In this document: piece after piece, positions 28,474 through 37,357 of the stretch
Layout: the number at the start of each line of letters is the position of its first letter
How positions within the stretch are numbered: position 1 is the stretch's first letter
Assembly: GCF_004791695.1 (NCBI RefSeq)
Contig: NZ_SRSO01000029.1
Span: forward strand, 1 to 59,665
Direction: 5' to 3'
DNA: 59,665 bases
Origin: Flavivirga rizhaonensis
GTDB taxonomy: Bacteria > Bacteroidota > Bacteroidia > Flavobacteriales > Flavobacteriaceae
The notes under the pieces: generated by a model
What the model saw: only the letters and a program-made list of their open reading frames with translations
Databases searched by the model: none
What the model was told of the DNA's origin: nothing
Position numbers and translations under genes: made by a program

Positions 28474-28503
28474 CAAAGATAAAATATTGAAGCTAGCATT
28501 CAA
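28474..28503 (-). promoter_or_regulatory. Promoter of pheT
   Basis: On the minus strand, TTG (28501-28503) is followed by a 19-bp spacer and TATCTTTG (28474-28481). Identical -7 sequence and spacing to the SRP RNA promoter. The predicted start is about 18 nt before the pheT ATG. Confidence 0.75.
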
Positions 28504-28603
28504 ACATTGCTTGTAATTTGTGGACTTAAAAAGTATAATTATTATCTTTTTATTTGTTAGTATAATGTTGTTATTTCGAATAATGTAATTGAAATAAACT
28601 TTT

Positions 28604-29815
28604 ATGAGATATATTATCGTAGGACTATTAATTCTTTTTGTCTTTGCCTGTAAACAGAATAATGAAATAAATAAGTTAACTACAGGAATATACAGAGCCT
28701 CATTAAAGGTAAATGAGACTGAGGGCTTACCATTTAATTTTGAAGTGGTTTCTAAAAATAAATTAAATATTTTTAATGCTGAAGAGATTATAGAGGTTGA
28801 TGATATCACTTATAAAAATGATTCTGTGTATATTAAAATGGCTGTTTTTGAAGGGTATTTGGTTGCAAAGATTGAAAATGATAAACTAACTGGTAGTTTT
28901 GTTAAGGCTGGTTTAAATAGAGTCATGGGATTCTCAGCAGAAAAAAATACAACACGTTTTAATACTTCTGAAAAACCTAAACACGACGTTTCTGGTCATT
29001 GGGAAACTGTTTTTAGTCCAGATTCTGAAGAAGATACTTATATAGCGAAAGGCATTTTTAGCCAGAAAGAGGATGTTGTTACAGGAACTTTCAGAACAAC
29101 TACAGGTGATTACCGTTATCTGGAAGGTGTGTTAAATGGTAAACAATTAAAACTATCTACTTTTGATGGCGCGCATGCGTTTCTATTCACTGCCTCAGTT
29201 ACGGATAGTTCTATGGTCGGTACGTTTTATTCTGGAAATCATTTTCAGGAACCTTTTACAGCCAAACGTAACGATACTTATGAATTGCCAGATGCTAACA
29301 GTCTAACCTTTTTAAAAGAAGGCTATGATAAAGTCGAATTTTCTTTTCCTGATGAAAACAAAACCATGGTTTCTTTAAAAGATGCACGTTTTAAAGATAA
29401 GGTCGTTTTAGTACAAATTATGGGAACCTGGTGTCCAAATTGCTTGGATGAAAGCAAATTTTATTCAGAATTTTATAAAAACAATAAGGATAAAGATATT
29501 GAAATAATAGCTTTGGCTTTTGAGTATGCAAAAACTGAGGAATCTGCTTTTAACAATATTAGGCGTTTAAAGAATAAGACCGGCATTACATATCCTGTTT
29601 TACTAGCGCAGTACGGTTCTTCAAGTAAAGTAAAAGCGCAAGAGAAATTACCTATGCTTAATCATGTATTATCGTATCCTACTACTATTTTTATTGACAA
29701 AAAAGGGTGTGTTAGAAAAATTCATACTGGTTTTAACGGACCAGCAACTGAAGATAGGTATGTGGCGTTTAAAGAGTTGTTTGAGGTGTTTGTTAATGGA
29801 TTGCTTAGTGAATAA
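28604..29815 (+). CDS. TlpA family thioredoxin-like lipoprotein
   Basis: 403 residues. Lipoprotein signal MRYIIVGLLILFVFACKQ (Cys 17). Residues about 25-235 are a beta-rich domain with repeated strand-turn units (GHWETVFSP, VTGTFRTTTGDYRYLEGV, GTFYSGNHF) unlike the DUF4369-like domain of the paralogues at 630 and 2023. The thioredoxin domain (about 245-403) has WCPNC at 276-280 and a proline in LSYPTTIFID as the cis-Pro. Pro-Asn in the CxxC differs from the CGPC of the others and suggests another redox potential. Periplasmic oxidoreductase; substrate unknown. Divergent from pheT. Confidence 0.85.
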   Translation: MRYIIVGLLILFVFACKQNNEINKLTTGIYRASLKVNETEGLPFNFEVVSKNKLNIFNAEEIIEVDDITYKNDSVYIKMAVFEGYLVAKIENDKLTGSFVKAGLNRVMGFSAEKNTTRFNTSEKPKHDVSGHWETVFSPDSEEDTYIAKGIFSQKEDVVTGTFRTTTGDYRYLEGVLNGKQLKLSTFDGAHAFLFTASVTDSSMVGTFYSGNHFQEPFTAKRNDTYELPDANSLTFLKEGYDKVEFSFPDENKTMVSLKDARFKDKVVLVQIMGTWCPNCLDESKFYSEFYKNNKDKDIEIIALAFEYAKTEESAFNNIRRLKNKTGITYPVLLAQYGSSSKVKAQEKLPMLNHVLSYPTTIFIDKKGCVRKIHTGFNGPATEDRYVAFKELFEVFVNGLLSE

Positions 29816-30185
29816 TTTAAAGGGGCTTAATACATGTCTCGGCTGTAGTTATATTTAAGTTTATATGAAAAGTTTAGAGTTTTTTCAGCGTAAAAAATTA
29901 TTTAAAAGTTAAGAAGCTAAGAAGTTCTCTTAATTTGTGATCCTTGACCGCATTGACAGATGTGGATAATTGCCTTACTTTTTCTATGCTCAATCTCATA
30001 ACCTTGGCAGTTTTATCTAGTAGTGTTTTCATGGCATTTTCTATTACCGTCATTGTTTCTATAAGAATAGGCTCCTAACTTCTACAAAGCTACAGACTTC
30101 ACAAAGCGGATCAAAATGTAACCAGTATTATAGATATATTAGGCAATCTTGAATGTATTTGGTTTCAAAAAACACACATCAATAA
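29816..30185. other. Intergenic stretch with one small uncertain ORF
   Basis: On the minus strand an ATG frame from 30053 to 29898 encodes 51 residues (MTVIENAMKTLLDKTAKVMR..., predicted helical and basic). The frame continues open for eight codons upstream of the ATG. I know no relative, and I see no good ribosome-binding site, so it may be the remnant of a larger gene. The rest of the stretch is AT-rich with no recognised feature. Confidence 0.3.
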
Positions 30186-30235
30186 TGCTTTTAATCGATA
30201 AAATTTGCTTTTAATCGATTAAAATTGTAAGTTTG
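30186..30235 (+). promoter_or_regulatory. Promoter with a two-copy operator-like repeat
   Basis: TTTG (30204-30207), a 20-bp spacer and TAAGTTTG (30228-30235) form the promoter. A tandem repeat with a 20-bp period overlaps it: TGCTTTTAATCGAT at 30186-30199 and again at 30206-30219. The second copy contains the perfect palindrome TTAATCGATTAA (30211-30222), the first a near-perfect one. Two binding sites two helical turns apart around the -33 element suggest a repressor or activator site. Confidence 0.55.
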
Positions 30236-30264
30236 GCAGGTGCTATTATTAACGATTATTTAAC

Positions 30265-31920
30265 ATGAAAAAATTTTTCACAATATTCTGGATCTTTTTT
30301 TTGCTAATTTACAATACAAATGCTCAGCAGGAAGAGGAAATAATAACAAAGAATGAATGGTTAAAACATTGGACAGAGTTTAAACCAAATTTGACCGATA
30401 ATAATGAACCTTCGGAGATATTATCAGGAGAAATTACTGAAGATATTAAACTTTATAAAAGAGAAACGTACTTATTATTAGGGCATGTTTTTGTAAAAGA
30501 AGGTGTTACGCTTACTATAGAACCTGGCACAGTAATAATTGGTGATTATGAAACAAAAGCATCTTTAACTATAGCCAAAGGAGCAAACATAATTGCAGAT
30601 GGTTTAGCAACAGATCCTATCGTTTTTACATCAAATAGCAGTGTTAAAAAAGCTGGAGATTGGGGCGGTATAATTTTATTAGGTGATGCACCTTCAAATA
30701 AATTTGGAAGAGCTTCTGTTTCTTCTTTTTATTCAAAATTAGAGCCTAAATTTTACAAAAATACAAATTATGGAGGTGAAAATGTAATAAAGAATTCAGG
30801 TATTTTAAGATTTGTAAGAATTGAATATGCGGGTAAAAAAGAATATAGAGCTGGTGGTGGTTTTAGCGGTTTATTATTGGCAGGTGTAGGTCATGAAACT
30901 ATTATAGAAAATGTGATGGTAAGTTATTCTGCCGGAGACTCTTTTAAAATTTGGGGAGGAGAGGTCAATTTAAAGAATATGGTTTCTTATAAATCTAGCG
31001 GAAATGATTTTAGCCTTAATTTTGGTACTAAAACTCAGTTAGATAATTCATTGGCTATTAGATTTCCTTACACATCCAATAGTAGAGGCGCAAGATGTTT
31101 AGATTTAAGGTCTTATGACAAGAAAGAAAATATTGATTTTTCTAAAAAGGGCACATCTTTAGTTGCTGAAAATTTAAAATTTATTAATAATAGTAAAGAT
31201 TTAGAATTTGATATTCAGGCAGGTTTGATAAAAGAAGGTGTTTATGTGGGACATAATACTTTAGTTAGCATAAATAAAAGTATGATTTCTGGTTTTAAGC
31301 CGGCAATTGTATTAGAAGATAAAATTCTGATAGATCAAGAAAACTTAGAAAAAATTAAAATTACAGATGTGCATTTCAAAGATTGTGTAGGATATGTATT
31401 GTCAAAAGATAATTCTAATAACACAGCTATGGAAAATTGGTATGCTAATAAAGAATTTTTGAATATGTTTTCTGAGGGTAACCGTTCAAAAACACTTATT
31501 GCCGATGCTAAAAAAGCAGAAATTGAGAATAAAATAGCCAAAAAGAAAGTCATAATAAATAAAGATATTGTCATACCCTTTAACCTTATTGAAAAAGCAC
31601 CTACACTTCCAGGATGCGATCGGGTTGCAAAAGAAGAATCTAAAGAATGTTTTCAAAAGGAAATGCGATCCCATATAGTTGAAAATTTTCGTTATCCAAA
31701 AACGGCACAAGAAAATAATATAGAGGGGCGTGTATTCGTTTTGTTCAATATAAATTATAACGGAGATATTGCTAATATCCGATCAAGAGGGCCAGATAAA
31801 AGTTTAGAAGAAGAAGCTGTACGTATTATTAAGCTATTACCTAAAATGAAGCCTGCTGAAAAAGATGGCCAACCAGTTACAGTCTCTTATGGAATTCCTA
31901 TTACTTTTAAAAGCTTATAA
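30265..31920 (+). CDS. Secreted beta-helix protein with C-terminal TonB domain
   Basis: 551 residues with a signal peptide (cut after NTNAQ, about 21). Residues about 60-400 consist of short strand-turn units of a right-handed beta-helix (GHVFVKEGVTLTIEPGTVII, TIAKGANIIADG, GDWGGIILLGDA), a type known from Bacteroidetes surface proteins. A Lys-rich helix (about 405-435) leads to a TonB C-terminal domain (about 455-551: FRYPKTAQENNIEGRVFVLF and a YGIPITF end). Usual TonB proteins are anchored by an N-terminal membrane helix and have a Pro-rich stalk; here a cleavable signal and a beta-helix replace them. A role in outer-membrane receptor coupling or envelope scaffolding is inferred only. Confidence 0.75.
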   Translation: MKKFFTIFWIFFLLIYNTNAQQEEEIITKNEWLKHWTEFKPNLTDNNEPSEILSGEITEDIKLYKRETYLLLGHVFVKEGVTLTIEPGTVIIGDYETKASLTIAKGANIIADGLATDPIVFTSNSSVKKAGDWGGIILLGDAPSNKFGRASVSSFYSKLEPKFYKNTNYGGENVIKNSGILRFVRIEYAGKKEYRAGGGFSGLLLAGVGHETIIENVMVSYSAGDSFKIWGGEVNLKNMVSYKSSGNDFSLNFGTKTQLDNSLAIRFPYTSNSRGARCLDLRSYDKKENIDFSKKGTSLVAENLKFINNSKDLEFDIQAGLIKEGVYVGHNTLVSINKSMISGFKPAIVLEDKILIDQENLEKIKITDVHFKDCVGYVLSKDNSNNTAMENWYANKEFLNMFSEGNRSKTLIADAKKAEIENKIAKKKVIINKDIVIPFNLIEKAPTLPGCDRVAKEESKECFQKEMRSHIVENFRYPKTAQENNIEGRVFVLFNINYNGDIANIRSRGPDKSLEEEAVRIIKLLPKMKPAEKDGQPVTVSYGIPITFKSL

Positions 31921-32063
31921 GACCTGACCTATAGGTTTTATTGGTTATTTCTAATAATATCCTTTTGGCAATAGTCATATCTAGTTGATATGATTCAGTT
32001 ATCTGTTTCTACAGCAAAAGTTTTTAACAATATTATTGATTAAGAAGGACTTTTATACAAAAA

Positions 32064-32092
32064 AATAGCCCCTTTACGGGGCTATTACTATC
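32064..32092 (-). terminator. Terminator after the metzincin-like protease gene
   Basis: AATAGCCCC (32064-32072) and GGGGCTATT (32078-32086) form a 9-bp stem; on the minus strand it is followed by T7. It ends the transcript of the gene at 32117-34393 and could act weakly in the other direction for the TonB-domain gene. Confidence 0.75.
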
Positions 32093-32116
32093 TGACATCT
32101 TTTTGAAAATAAATAA

Positions 32117-34393
32117 TTATTTTGAGATCGCTATTTTTTTAACTGTGGATTTGTTTGATTCCAAATCTAAAATTTTTAGAAAATAGATACCATTTGGAAG
32201 GTGTTGAATATCTATTGACTCCTTTTTATCGGCTGATAATTTGAGTTGTCCTAGTATGTTGAACAATTCTACTCTGTAATTTAGGTTTTTATCAGTTTTA
32301 ACTTGAATATCTAATCGAGCAGGGTTTGGAATCACTTGCACTTTTAATTTGTCTGCTTTATCAATTGATAAGGTCGTGTCTTGCCCATCACAGTTTTCAT
32401 CAATACCGTTATTTGGTATCTCGGTAGCATCTGGGTTGATTGAAGGATCTTCATCATTACAGTCTACGTCAGAAAAGAACCCGTCATTATCTACATCACC
32501 GATGATTGGTAACCCATCACACCCCATTTTTAATTCATCTAATTCTGCTATACCGCTTCCCCATCTTTCCATGGAAACACTAATATGATCTATACGTTCT
32601 ATAGGTCCTGCAGTTTTTGTAGCATCTGCCTGATCTTCTTCAAAGTTATTGAGCTTATTTACCCATAAATAGGCACGTGTTTCGGTTGGTGCTAAAATGA
32701 ATTTCGCAACTAACCTAACGACCTCACCTTCTGTCACTGTTTTAGTTGTATAATTATTATCAATACTCAATTGATTACCCCATCTTTTTCCTATGGCTAT
32801 GGACTGGAGACTATTTGGTTTTATCCAGAAACCTCCGTCAGCTAGTTTTTCTATTCTAATTAAAACACTTAACCATAATGTGTTTCCGGTTGTAATCTCT
32901 TTAGAAAGAGACCTAGTGCAAGCTTTTGAACTTGATTCTTCTTGAAGTGCTAACCTTAGTTTATTTCCTTGACTTTTTATGTTAGGAAATTCTAAAGATC
33001 CTTGAGTTATTTCTATAGTTCCATTAAGAGGAGTGAGTTCCCAAGCCCCTGAATAACCTATGCCTCCGTTTGCCTCATTTAAAGGTTTGGTAGGGTCATA
33101 ATCAAAATCATCTTGACTTAGTTCGACAAGGCATTCCTCATTGTCGCAAATATTATTTCCATTAGAATCGTTAAAAGGGTCAAGTGGGCATGCATCGCAA
33201 AAGTCAGGGATAGAATCATTATCGGTGTCTACTGAATCATCACCTCCAGGACATTTATCTATGGCATCGCATACTCCATCGTTATCTGAGTCTCCAGAAG
33301 TAATGATGCAGTTTTGGAATTGAATTTCTACCCATTTATCATCTTCTGTACCTCCGGTATTGATTATTTTTATTTCAGTATTACCCCAATTGAATGTTTC
33401 GTTTTCAATGAGTGCTGCATCCCAAAAATCAATAACTGGTAAATAATTAGTCCCAATGCCTGGAGGTAACTCTGTGATAGATTGAGGGCGCGTGTCTAAA
33501 AGTCTACAAACTCCAGATTTGGGGCCTGGTATATAGTGAAAAAGAAGCCCTTTTTTAGTGATGCGTGTATTTGAATTATCAGGCTCGTAACTAATCCACA
33601 AATTATCGTCTAATTGCGCACTATATAAACGTTGATTGTTATAATTACTAACAAGTGAAGATTTATATAGTTTTAAAGTATGTGTGTTTAGAGTTTGGCT
33701 GGTTACAAGTTCAACACTTTGAGGCGTAATCCATCCTAAAAGATATTGCATGTAATTTGGTATGTCTGTATTTAAACCAGCATCTCCCTGACTTCCCATA
33801 AAATGGTAAGGATCATGGCCTCCAGTAACCTTGCCAGGAAATACATCGGCACCCCCTTCAATAGTTTCAGCATGCCCAACACCCAAGGCATGGAACCCTT
33901 CATGGATATTACCGGCATAATACCAACTTAAGGCATTATTGGCCCAAATGGTTCCATTAAGACCATTACCAGTACCTAATGCTCCGCCACCGCCAAAGTC
34001 TATACTTGACGAATGCAAGTACATAACAATATTATAATCACCTAGATTGTAACCGTCATTTGTCGCTATAACAGACAACGCATCCGATAATGCGGTATAT
34101 CCATTATTGTTAGGGTCGACAGTAAAATTATATACAGGTGTGATATCATAAGTCTCGATCCATGTTTTTTCAAAGGAAACCTTGCGAAGATAACTATCGA
34201 ATTCGGTTTTAAGGTTTTGAAGGTGTTGATCGGTATCTTGCCAGGTATGTGTAGCAGTATCTACGCCCCTAACTATAATCATCTTTCTGCCTCCTAAAAC
34301 TAAATTGTTCTGTTGAGGGAGTAGTGTTTGACTAAAGATTGATGATGAAAAAAATAGAAGTAATAAAATGGGGAAAAGTTTTTTTAAATTCAT
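32117..34393 (-). CDS. Secreted metzincin-like metalloprotease with T9SS sorting domain
   Basis: 758 residues. Signal peptide to about 21 (SSSIFSQ). The catalytic motif HEGFHALGVGH (H164, E165, H168, H174) is the metzincin HExxHxxGxxH; the conserved Met-turn may be HFMGSQ about 30 residues on, as expected. The middle carries thrombospondin type 3-like calcium repeats (DSDNDGVCDAIDKCPGGDD, DTDNDSIPDFCDACPLDP), then a beta-sandwich domain (about 420-620), a MopE-like metal-binding Asp/Asn stretch (DVDNDGFFSDVDCNDEDP) and finally a C-terminal type IX sorting domain (about 685-758: VIPNPA, LFNILGQL, LPNGIYFLKI). Substrate unknown. It is exported by the same secretion system as PorQ serves. Confidence 0.85.
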   Translation of the reverse strand: MNLKKLFPILLLLFFSSSIFSQTLLPQQNNLVLGGRKMIIVRGVDTATHTWQDTDQHLQNLKTEFDSYLRKVSFEKTWIETYDITPVYNFTVDPNNNGYTALSDALSVIATNDGYNLGDYNIVMYLHSSSIDFGGGGALGTGNGLNGTIWANNALSWYYAGNIHEGFHALGVGHAETIEGGADVFPGKVTGGHDPYHFMGSQGDAGLNTDIPNYMQYLLGWITPQSVELVTSQTLNTHTLKLYKSSLVSNYNNQRLYSAQLDDNLWISYEPDNSNTRITKKGLLFHYIPGPKSGVCRLLDTRPQSITELPPGIGTNYLPVIDFWDAALIENETFNWGNTEIKIINTGGTEDDKWVEIQFQNCIITSGDSDNDGVCDAIDKCPGGDDSVDTDNDSIPDFCDACPLDPFNDSNGNNICDNEECLVELSQDDFDYDPTKPLNEANGGIGYSGAWELTPLNGTIEITQGSLEFPNIKSQGNKLRLALQEESSSKACTRSLSKEITTGNTLWLSVLIRIEKLADGGFWIKPNSLQSIAIGKRWGNQLSIDNNYTTKTVTEGEVVRLVAKFILAPTETRAYLWVNKLNNFEEDQADATKTAGPIERIDHISVSMERWGSGIAELDELKMGCDGLPIIGDVDNDGFFSDVDCNDEDPSINPDATEIPNNGIDENCDGQDTTLSIDKADKLKVQVIPNPARLDIQVKTDKNLNYRVELFNILGQLKLSADKKESIDIQHLPNGIYFLKILDLESNKSTVKKIAISK

Positions 34394-35191
34394 TTTTGTA
34401 GATTTAAATGATTAATTAATAGTTTAATACATAGTAAAAAAGTATAGGGAGTGATAAGCGTTTGATGTTGTATATTAAAAACATCAAACGTTCTAAAACA
34501 ACCTAGTTTTAGTTACTATATATGCCTTGTTATCGGCTTTTTTTATTTGGAGTAATAGATAGGTTCATGATATTGAATGTTTAGGAAAACAAACATGTTT
34601 TCTTTGAACCTATGTTCCTAAGCTATTTTTCAATGAGCTCAATTTTTGGAACTATTACATTGTGGAGTAATTTTTGTCTAATCTAAGAGTAATTTTTGTC
34701 TAATCTAAGTGGTCTATATTTATTAGTTTTATCGACCAACTTTGTTTGCTTTATCAGGTAGTCATTATAATTACTTTATAATACTTTTGAAGCGGTTAAA
34801 ACTTCATTTTCTACATTGATAATTGCTCTGGTAAATCCAGAAAACTTCATGATTTTAAACATTATAGGATCAAAATTTTTTAACGTACGAAATCAAAAAT
34901 TAATAAATCATGAATATTGTGTTAACAAATTTAGATTATACGCTATTCGTAAACTTATAAATGAGTATCAAATACTTATAAAATCATATCAAATAATATG
35001 TGAGAATAGTTTTAAATGTTTGTAAGATGAAATTTCAAAATAAAATTATAAACAAGAAAGGACTATTTGTTTTTGATTATAATATCATGAAAATTGAGTA
35101 GAATAAGATTACGTTTTCATTTTTGAAATTATATTGTTTAGATCTGGTTGAAGGAGTCATAAATGGAAACTTTAAATAGTAATAATAAAAT
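34394..35191. other. Long AT-rich intergenic region with a 22-bp tandem repeat
   Basis: 798 bp without a convincing gene. Two exact direct copies of a 22-bp unit lie at 34666-34687 and 34688-34709 (each begins AGTAATTTTTGTC and ends TAATCTAAG). A short frame at 34816-35025 (+) has only a TTG start, low-complexity composition and no known relatives, so I do not call it. The region upstream of the protease start probably holds its promoter, but no clear TAnnTTTG element was found. Confidence 0.55.
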
Positions 35192-35662
35192 TTACAAGTC
35201 TTCCAGCATGACATTATAATCGTACTGTAGATCTTCATGCAATTTTGAAATGATTTTTTTTGAGAGTAGTAATTGTCTGCTATACATATTCTGTAATTGT
35301 ACACTTCTATTAATACTAGGAGAAAAGTCTTTTAATTTCTGACAAAAATAGAGTAGGAGTTCTACTTCTGTTTCTTTATTTTGTGAATAACGAATGTATT
35401 TTTTGATGTTTCTTAAAATTTTCCGAACACTTTTTCTAATGTAAAAATAGCTATCTCTATTAATTAATTTAAACTCCTCATCTATATAGCTTTTTACACT
35501 TTCAATATAACCGGATTCGTTATGAGACTCAAAGAGTAAATAGGTTAATAGTTCCTTGTTTTCTTTTTTAAACCTTGATAAACGAAGGCAAAGTTCCTGG
35601 ATTTCTTGTGTTGAGAGTGTATTTAATTCTTGTTTGATTTCTCTTAATGTAACAGCCTTCAT
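35192..35662 (-). CDS. Conserved hypothetical protein, coupled to the methyltransferase
   Basis: 156 residues, all-helical prediction, rich in Lys, Glu, Leu and Tyr, with no signal peptide or membrane segment. It begins MKAVTLREIKQELNTLSTQE and contains ESVKSYIDEEFK and a basic patch RKSVRKILRNIKKYIR. No catalytic motif and no family I can name with confidence; I believe similar proteins occur in flavobacteria. The ATG lies 2 bp after the methyltransferase stop, so the two are translationally coupled and may act together. It could be a nucleic-acid- or protein-binding partner. Confidence 0.7.
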   Translation of the reverse strand: MKAVTLREIKQELNTLSTQEIQELCLRLSRFKKENKELLTYLLFESHNESGYIESVKSYIDEEFKLINRDSYFYIRKSVRKILRNIKKYIRYSQNKETEVELLLYFCQKLKDFSPSINRSVQLQNMYSRQLLLSKKIISKLHEDLQYDYNVMLEDL

Positions 35663-35664
35663 TT

Positions 35665-37269
35665 TTAATGACCTTTTAATAAGTTAACACTTACTGTAGC
35701 TAATTCGTTATTGGGGAATGTTGTGAAATAATTTGGATCGGGATGCAATCCAGCCTTGGTAGCAATTTTATTAAAAACATCAACTTCTAAGATGAATTGA
35801 TCGCTATAACCGTGTGTTGCATCATATGCTGTGGCTGCTGTTTTACCCAAATTATTAGCTGTTAATTCGGGATCTATGGTATGCAATTCTATAATTAGCA
35901 AACCGAACCGCTCTACATAGGGTTTCCATTTTTGTAAATGCTCTAATAAAGAGCTTTCAACTAAATTATTGCTTATTCGTTCCCCTTGGTAGCTATAGGC
36001 TCCCGTTGAATCACTTACGGATTTTATAATCTGTTTTGGTGTTTCCCAGATACGATTGTGATCTAAAAACGTTCTAACATTTAATAAATCCTTTAAATTA
36101 ATATTGTAGTCTTCTTTTAAATCTTTAGCCAAAATGTCTGGTCTGCCAATGTTGCCCCAAATGACTTTTGCCCAGATGTCTGCTTTGATTAAATTAGCTC
36201 TTGTTACTTTTAAAGCTGCTTGATTAAAATCTGCACCAACGAGGAATAATGGGTGCTCATCAAGCATTTTACCTCTTAATGTTTTAAATTCAATAACATC
36301 GAAGACATGTTGGATAAAAGCACCGTTTCCGCAGCCCATATCCAAAATTCCTTTTGGCTGATCTTCAATAGGTTTATTGAATAATTCGATAATAATACCG
36401 TCTATTATTTTAAAGTAAGTGGCATGTGCACCACCACTTCCCCAAACATTCATTTCTCTATCTACATGCTTTTCTTTTTCATCGGGAGATTCCGTTTTCA
36501 AGACTAAAGGGTTTCCAAAAATGAGGTCATCTAATTTCATAAATGTCGGTAAATATGAAATAGTTACGCCATATGCGCTGGCGCGTTTTGCAAAAAATAA
36601 GCCTTTATCAGTAAATTGATAGGTGGCTTTTTTTTTAGAGAACCATCCTAAGAGTGAAAAGAAATCTAGTATTTTTTTAAAACTTTCGGGCTCTTTATGA
36701 AATTCTTCAGCTCTAAAAGAGGCTTCCATAAAGTATTTATGGAAAAACCCATTAAGACCTAGTAAAACAATTATAGGGGCTGCTATAACGCCTTCTATAT
36801 GTTTTAATATTTGATATTCAATAGTGTTTTTTTTAACTGTAGAAAGACCAAAATTTTGTTCATATTTTATAAATACTTTATCCAAAGCGTTAAATGCATC
36901 TGGTCCTATACCTTGTTTTGGAAATTTAACGGAGTAGTTTAGTAAATTTACTGCATCTGCATATATCGATACTAACTTAAAGGCTTTTTCGCTTTTGGGA
37001 TTTGTTTCATAATGTACCGTATTATCAGTATTGTTAATGTACATATTTAGCCAACCTTGAGAGGATAATACGCGTAGGCCTACATTTAGATAGCCTTCGT
37101 TTGCATTAAACATTTTAGATAGGTTTTCAATGCTAGATTTTTCATTACTTAACAAATATTCTAGTACACCTGCTTGGTTGAGTGAGTGGGCGGTTGTTGC
37201 TGTTGCAATACCGTCTAGATGCCTAAAAATGGTTCCTCGAAATTGTTCTTTATCTAGCTTTGTTAACAT
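35665..37269 (-). CDS. Large class I SAM-dependent methyltransferase
   Basis: 534 residues. The SAM-binding loop GILDMGCGNGAF is at about 305-316, with the acidic end of strand 2 in LFLVGADFNQAAL. It is preceded by two winged-helix-like segments (about 15-95 and 185-255: FHKEPESFKKILDFFSLLGW, TDKGLFFAKRAS), reminiscent of the dimerisation regions of O-methyltransferases and of the AprA-type methyltransferase domains of polyketide synthases. The C-terminal part has HTIDPELTANN and a conserved-looking DATHGYSDQF. No other biosynthetic genes lie nearby, so a small-molecule substrate cannot be deduced. A 2-bp gap joins it to the next gene. Confidence 0.78.
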   Translation of the reverse strand: MLTKLDKEQFRGTIFRHLDGIATATTAHSLNQAGVLEYLLSNEKSSIENLSKMFNANEGYLNVGLRVLSSQGWLNMYINNTDNTVHYETNPKSEKAFKLVSIYADAVNLLNYSVKFPKQGIGPDAFNALDKVFIKYEQNFGLSTVKKNTIEYQILKHIEGVIAAPIIVLLGLNGFFHKYFMEASFRAEEFHKEPESFKKILDFFSLLGWFSKKKATYQFTDKGLFFAKRASAYGVTISYLPTFMKLDDLIFGNPLVLKTESPDEKEKHVDREMNVWGSGGAHATYFKIIDGIIIELFNKPIEDQPKGILDMGCGNGAFIQHVFDVIEFKTLRGKMLDEHPLFLVGADFNQAALKVTRANLIKADIWAKVIWGNIGRPDILAKDLKEDYNINLKDLLNVRTFLDHNRIWETPKQIIKSVSDSTGAYSYQGERISNNLVESSLLEHLQKWKPYVERFGLLIIELHTIDPELTANNLGKTAATAYDATHGYSDQFILEVDVFNKIATKAGLHPDPNYFTTFPNNELATVSVNLLKGH

Positions 37270-37301
37270 GCAATAGGTGTTTCGTATATAAATATAAAAA
37301 G

Positions 37302-37335
37302 AAAAACCTTTCCAATTTGGTTAGGAAAGGTTTTT
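37302..37335 (-). terminator. Terminator of the E1 dehydrogenase gene
   Basis: AAAAACCTTTCC (37302-37313) and GGAAAGGTTTTT (37324-37335), a perfect 12-bp stem with a 10-nt loop and T tail on the minus strand. It lies between the E1 gene end and the methyltransferase start. Confidence 0.8.
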
Positions 37336-37357
37336 AAAAAATATTTTGTTTTTTGTT

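Noticed and set aside
30186..34709. Possible CRISPR-like repeats
   Set aside because: Each of the two tandem repeats has only two copies and no spacers, and there are no cas genes.
34816..35025. 69-codon frame in the long intergenic region
   Set aside because: Only a TTG start, AT-driven Ile/Asn/Lys composition and no homologue I recognise.
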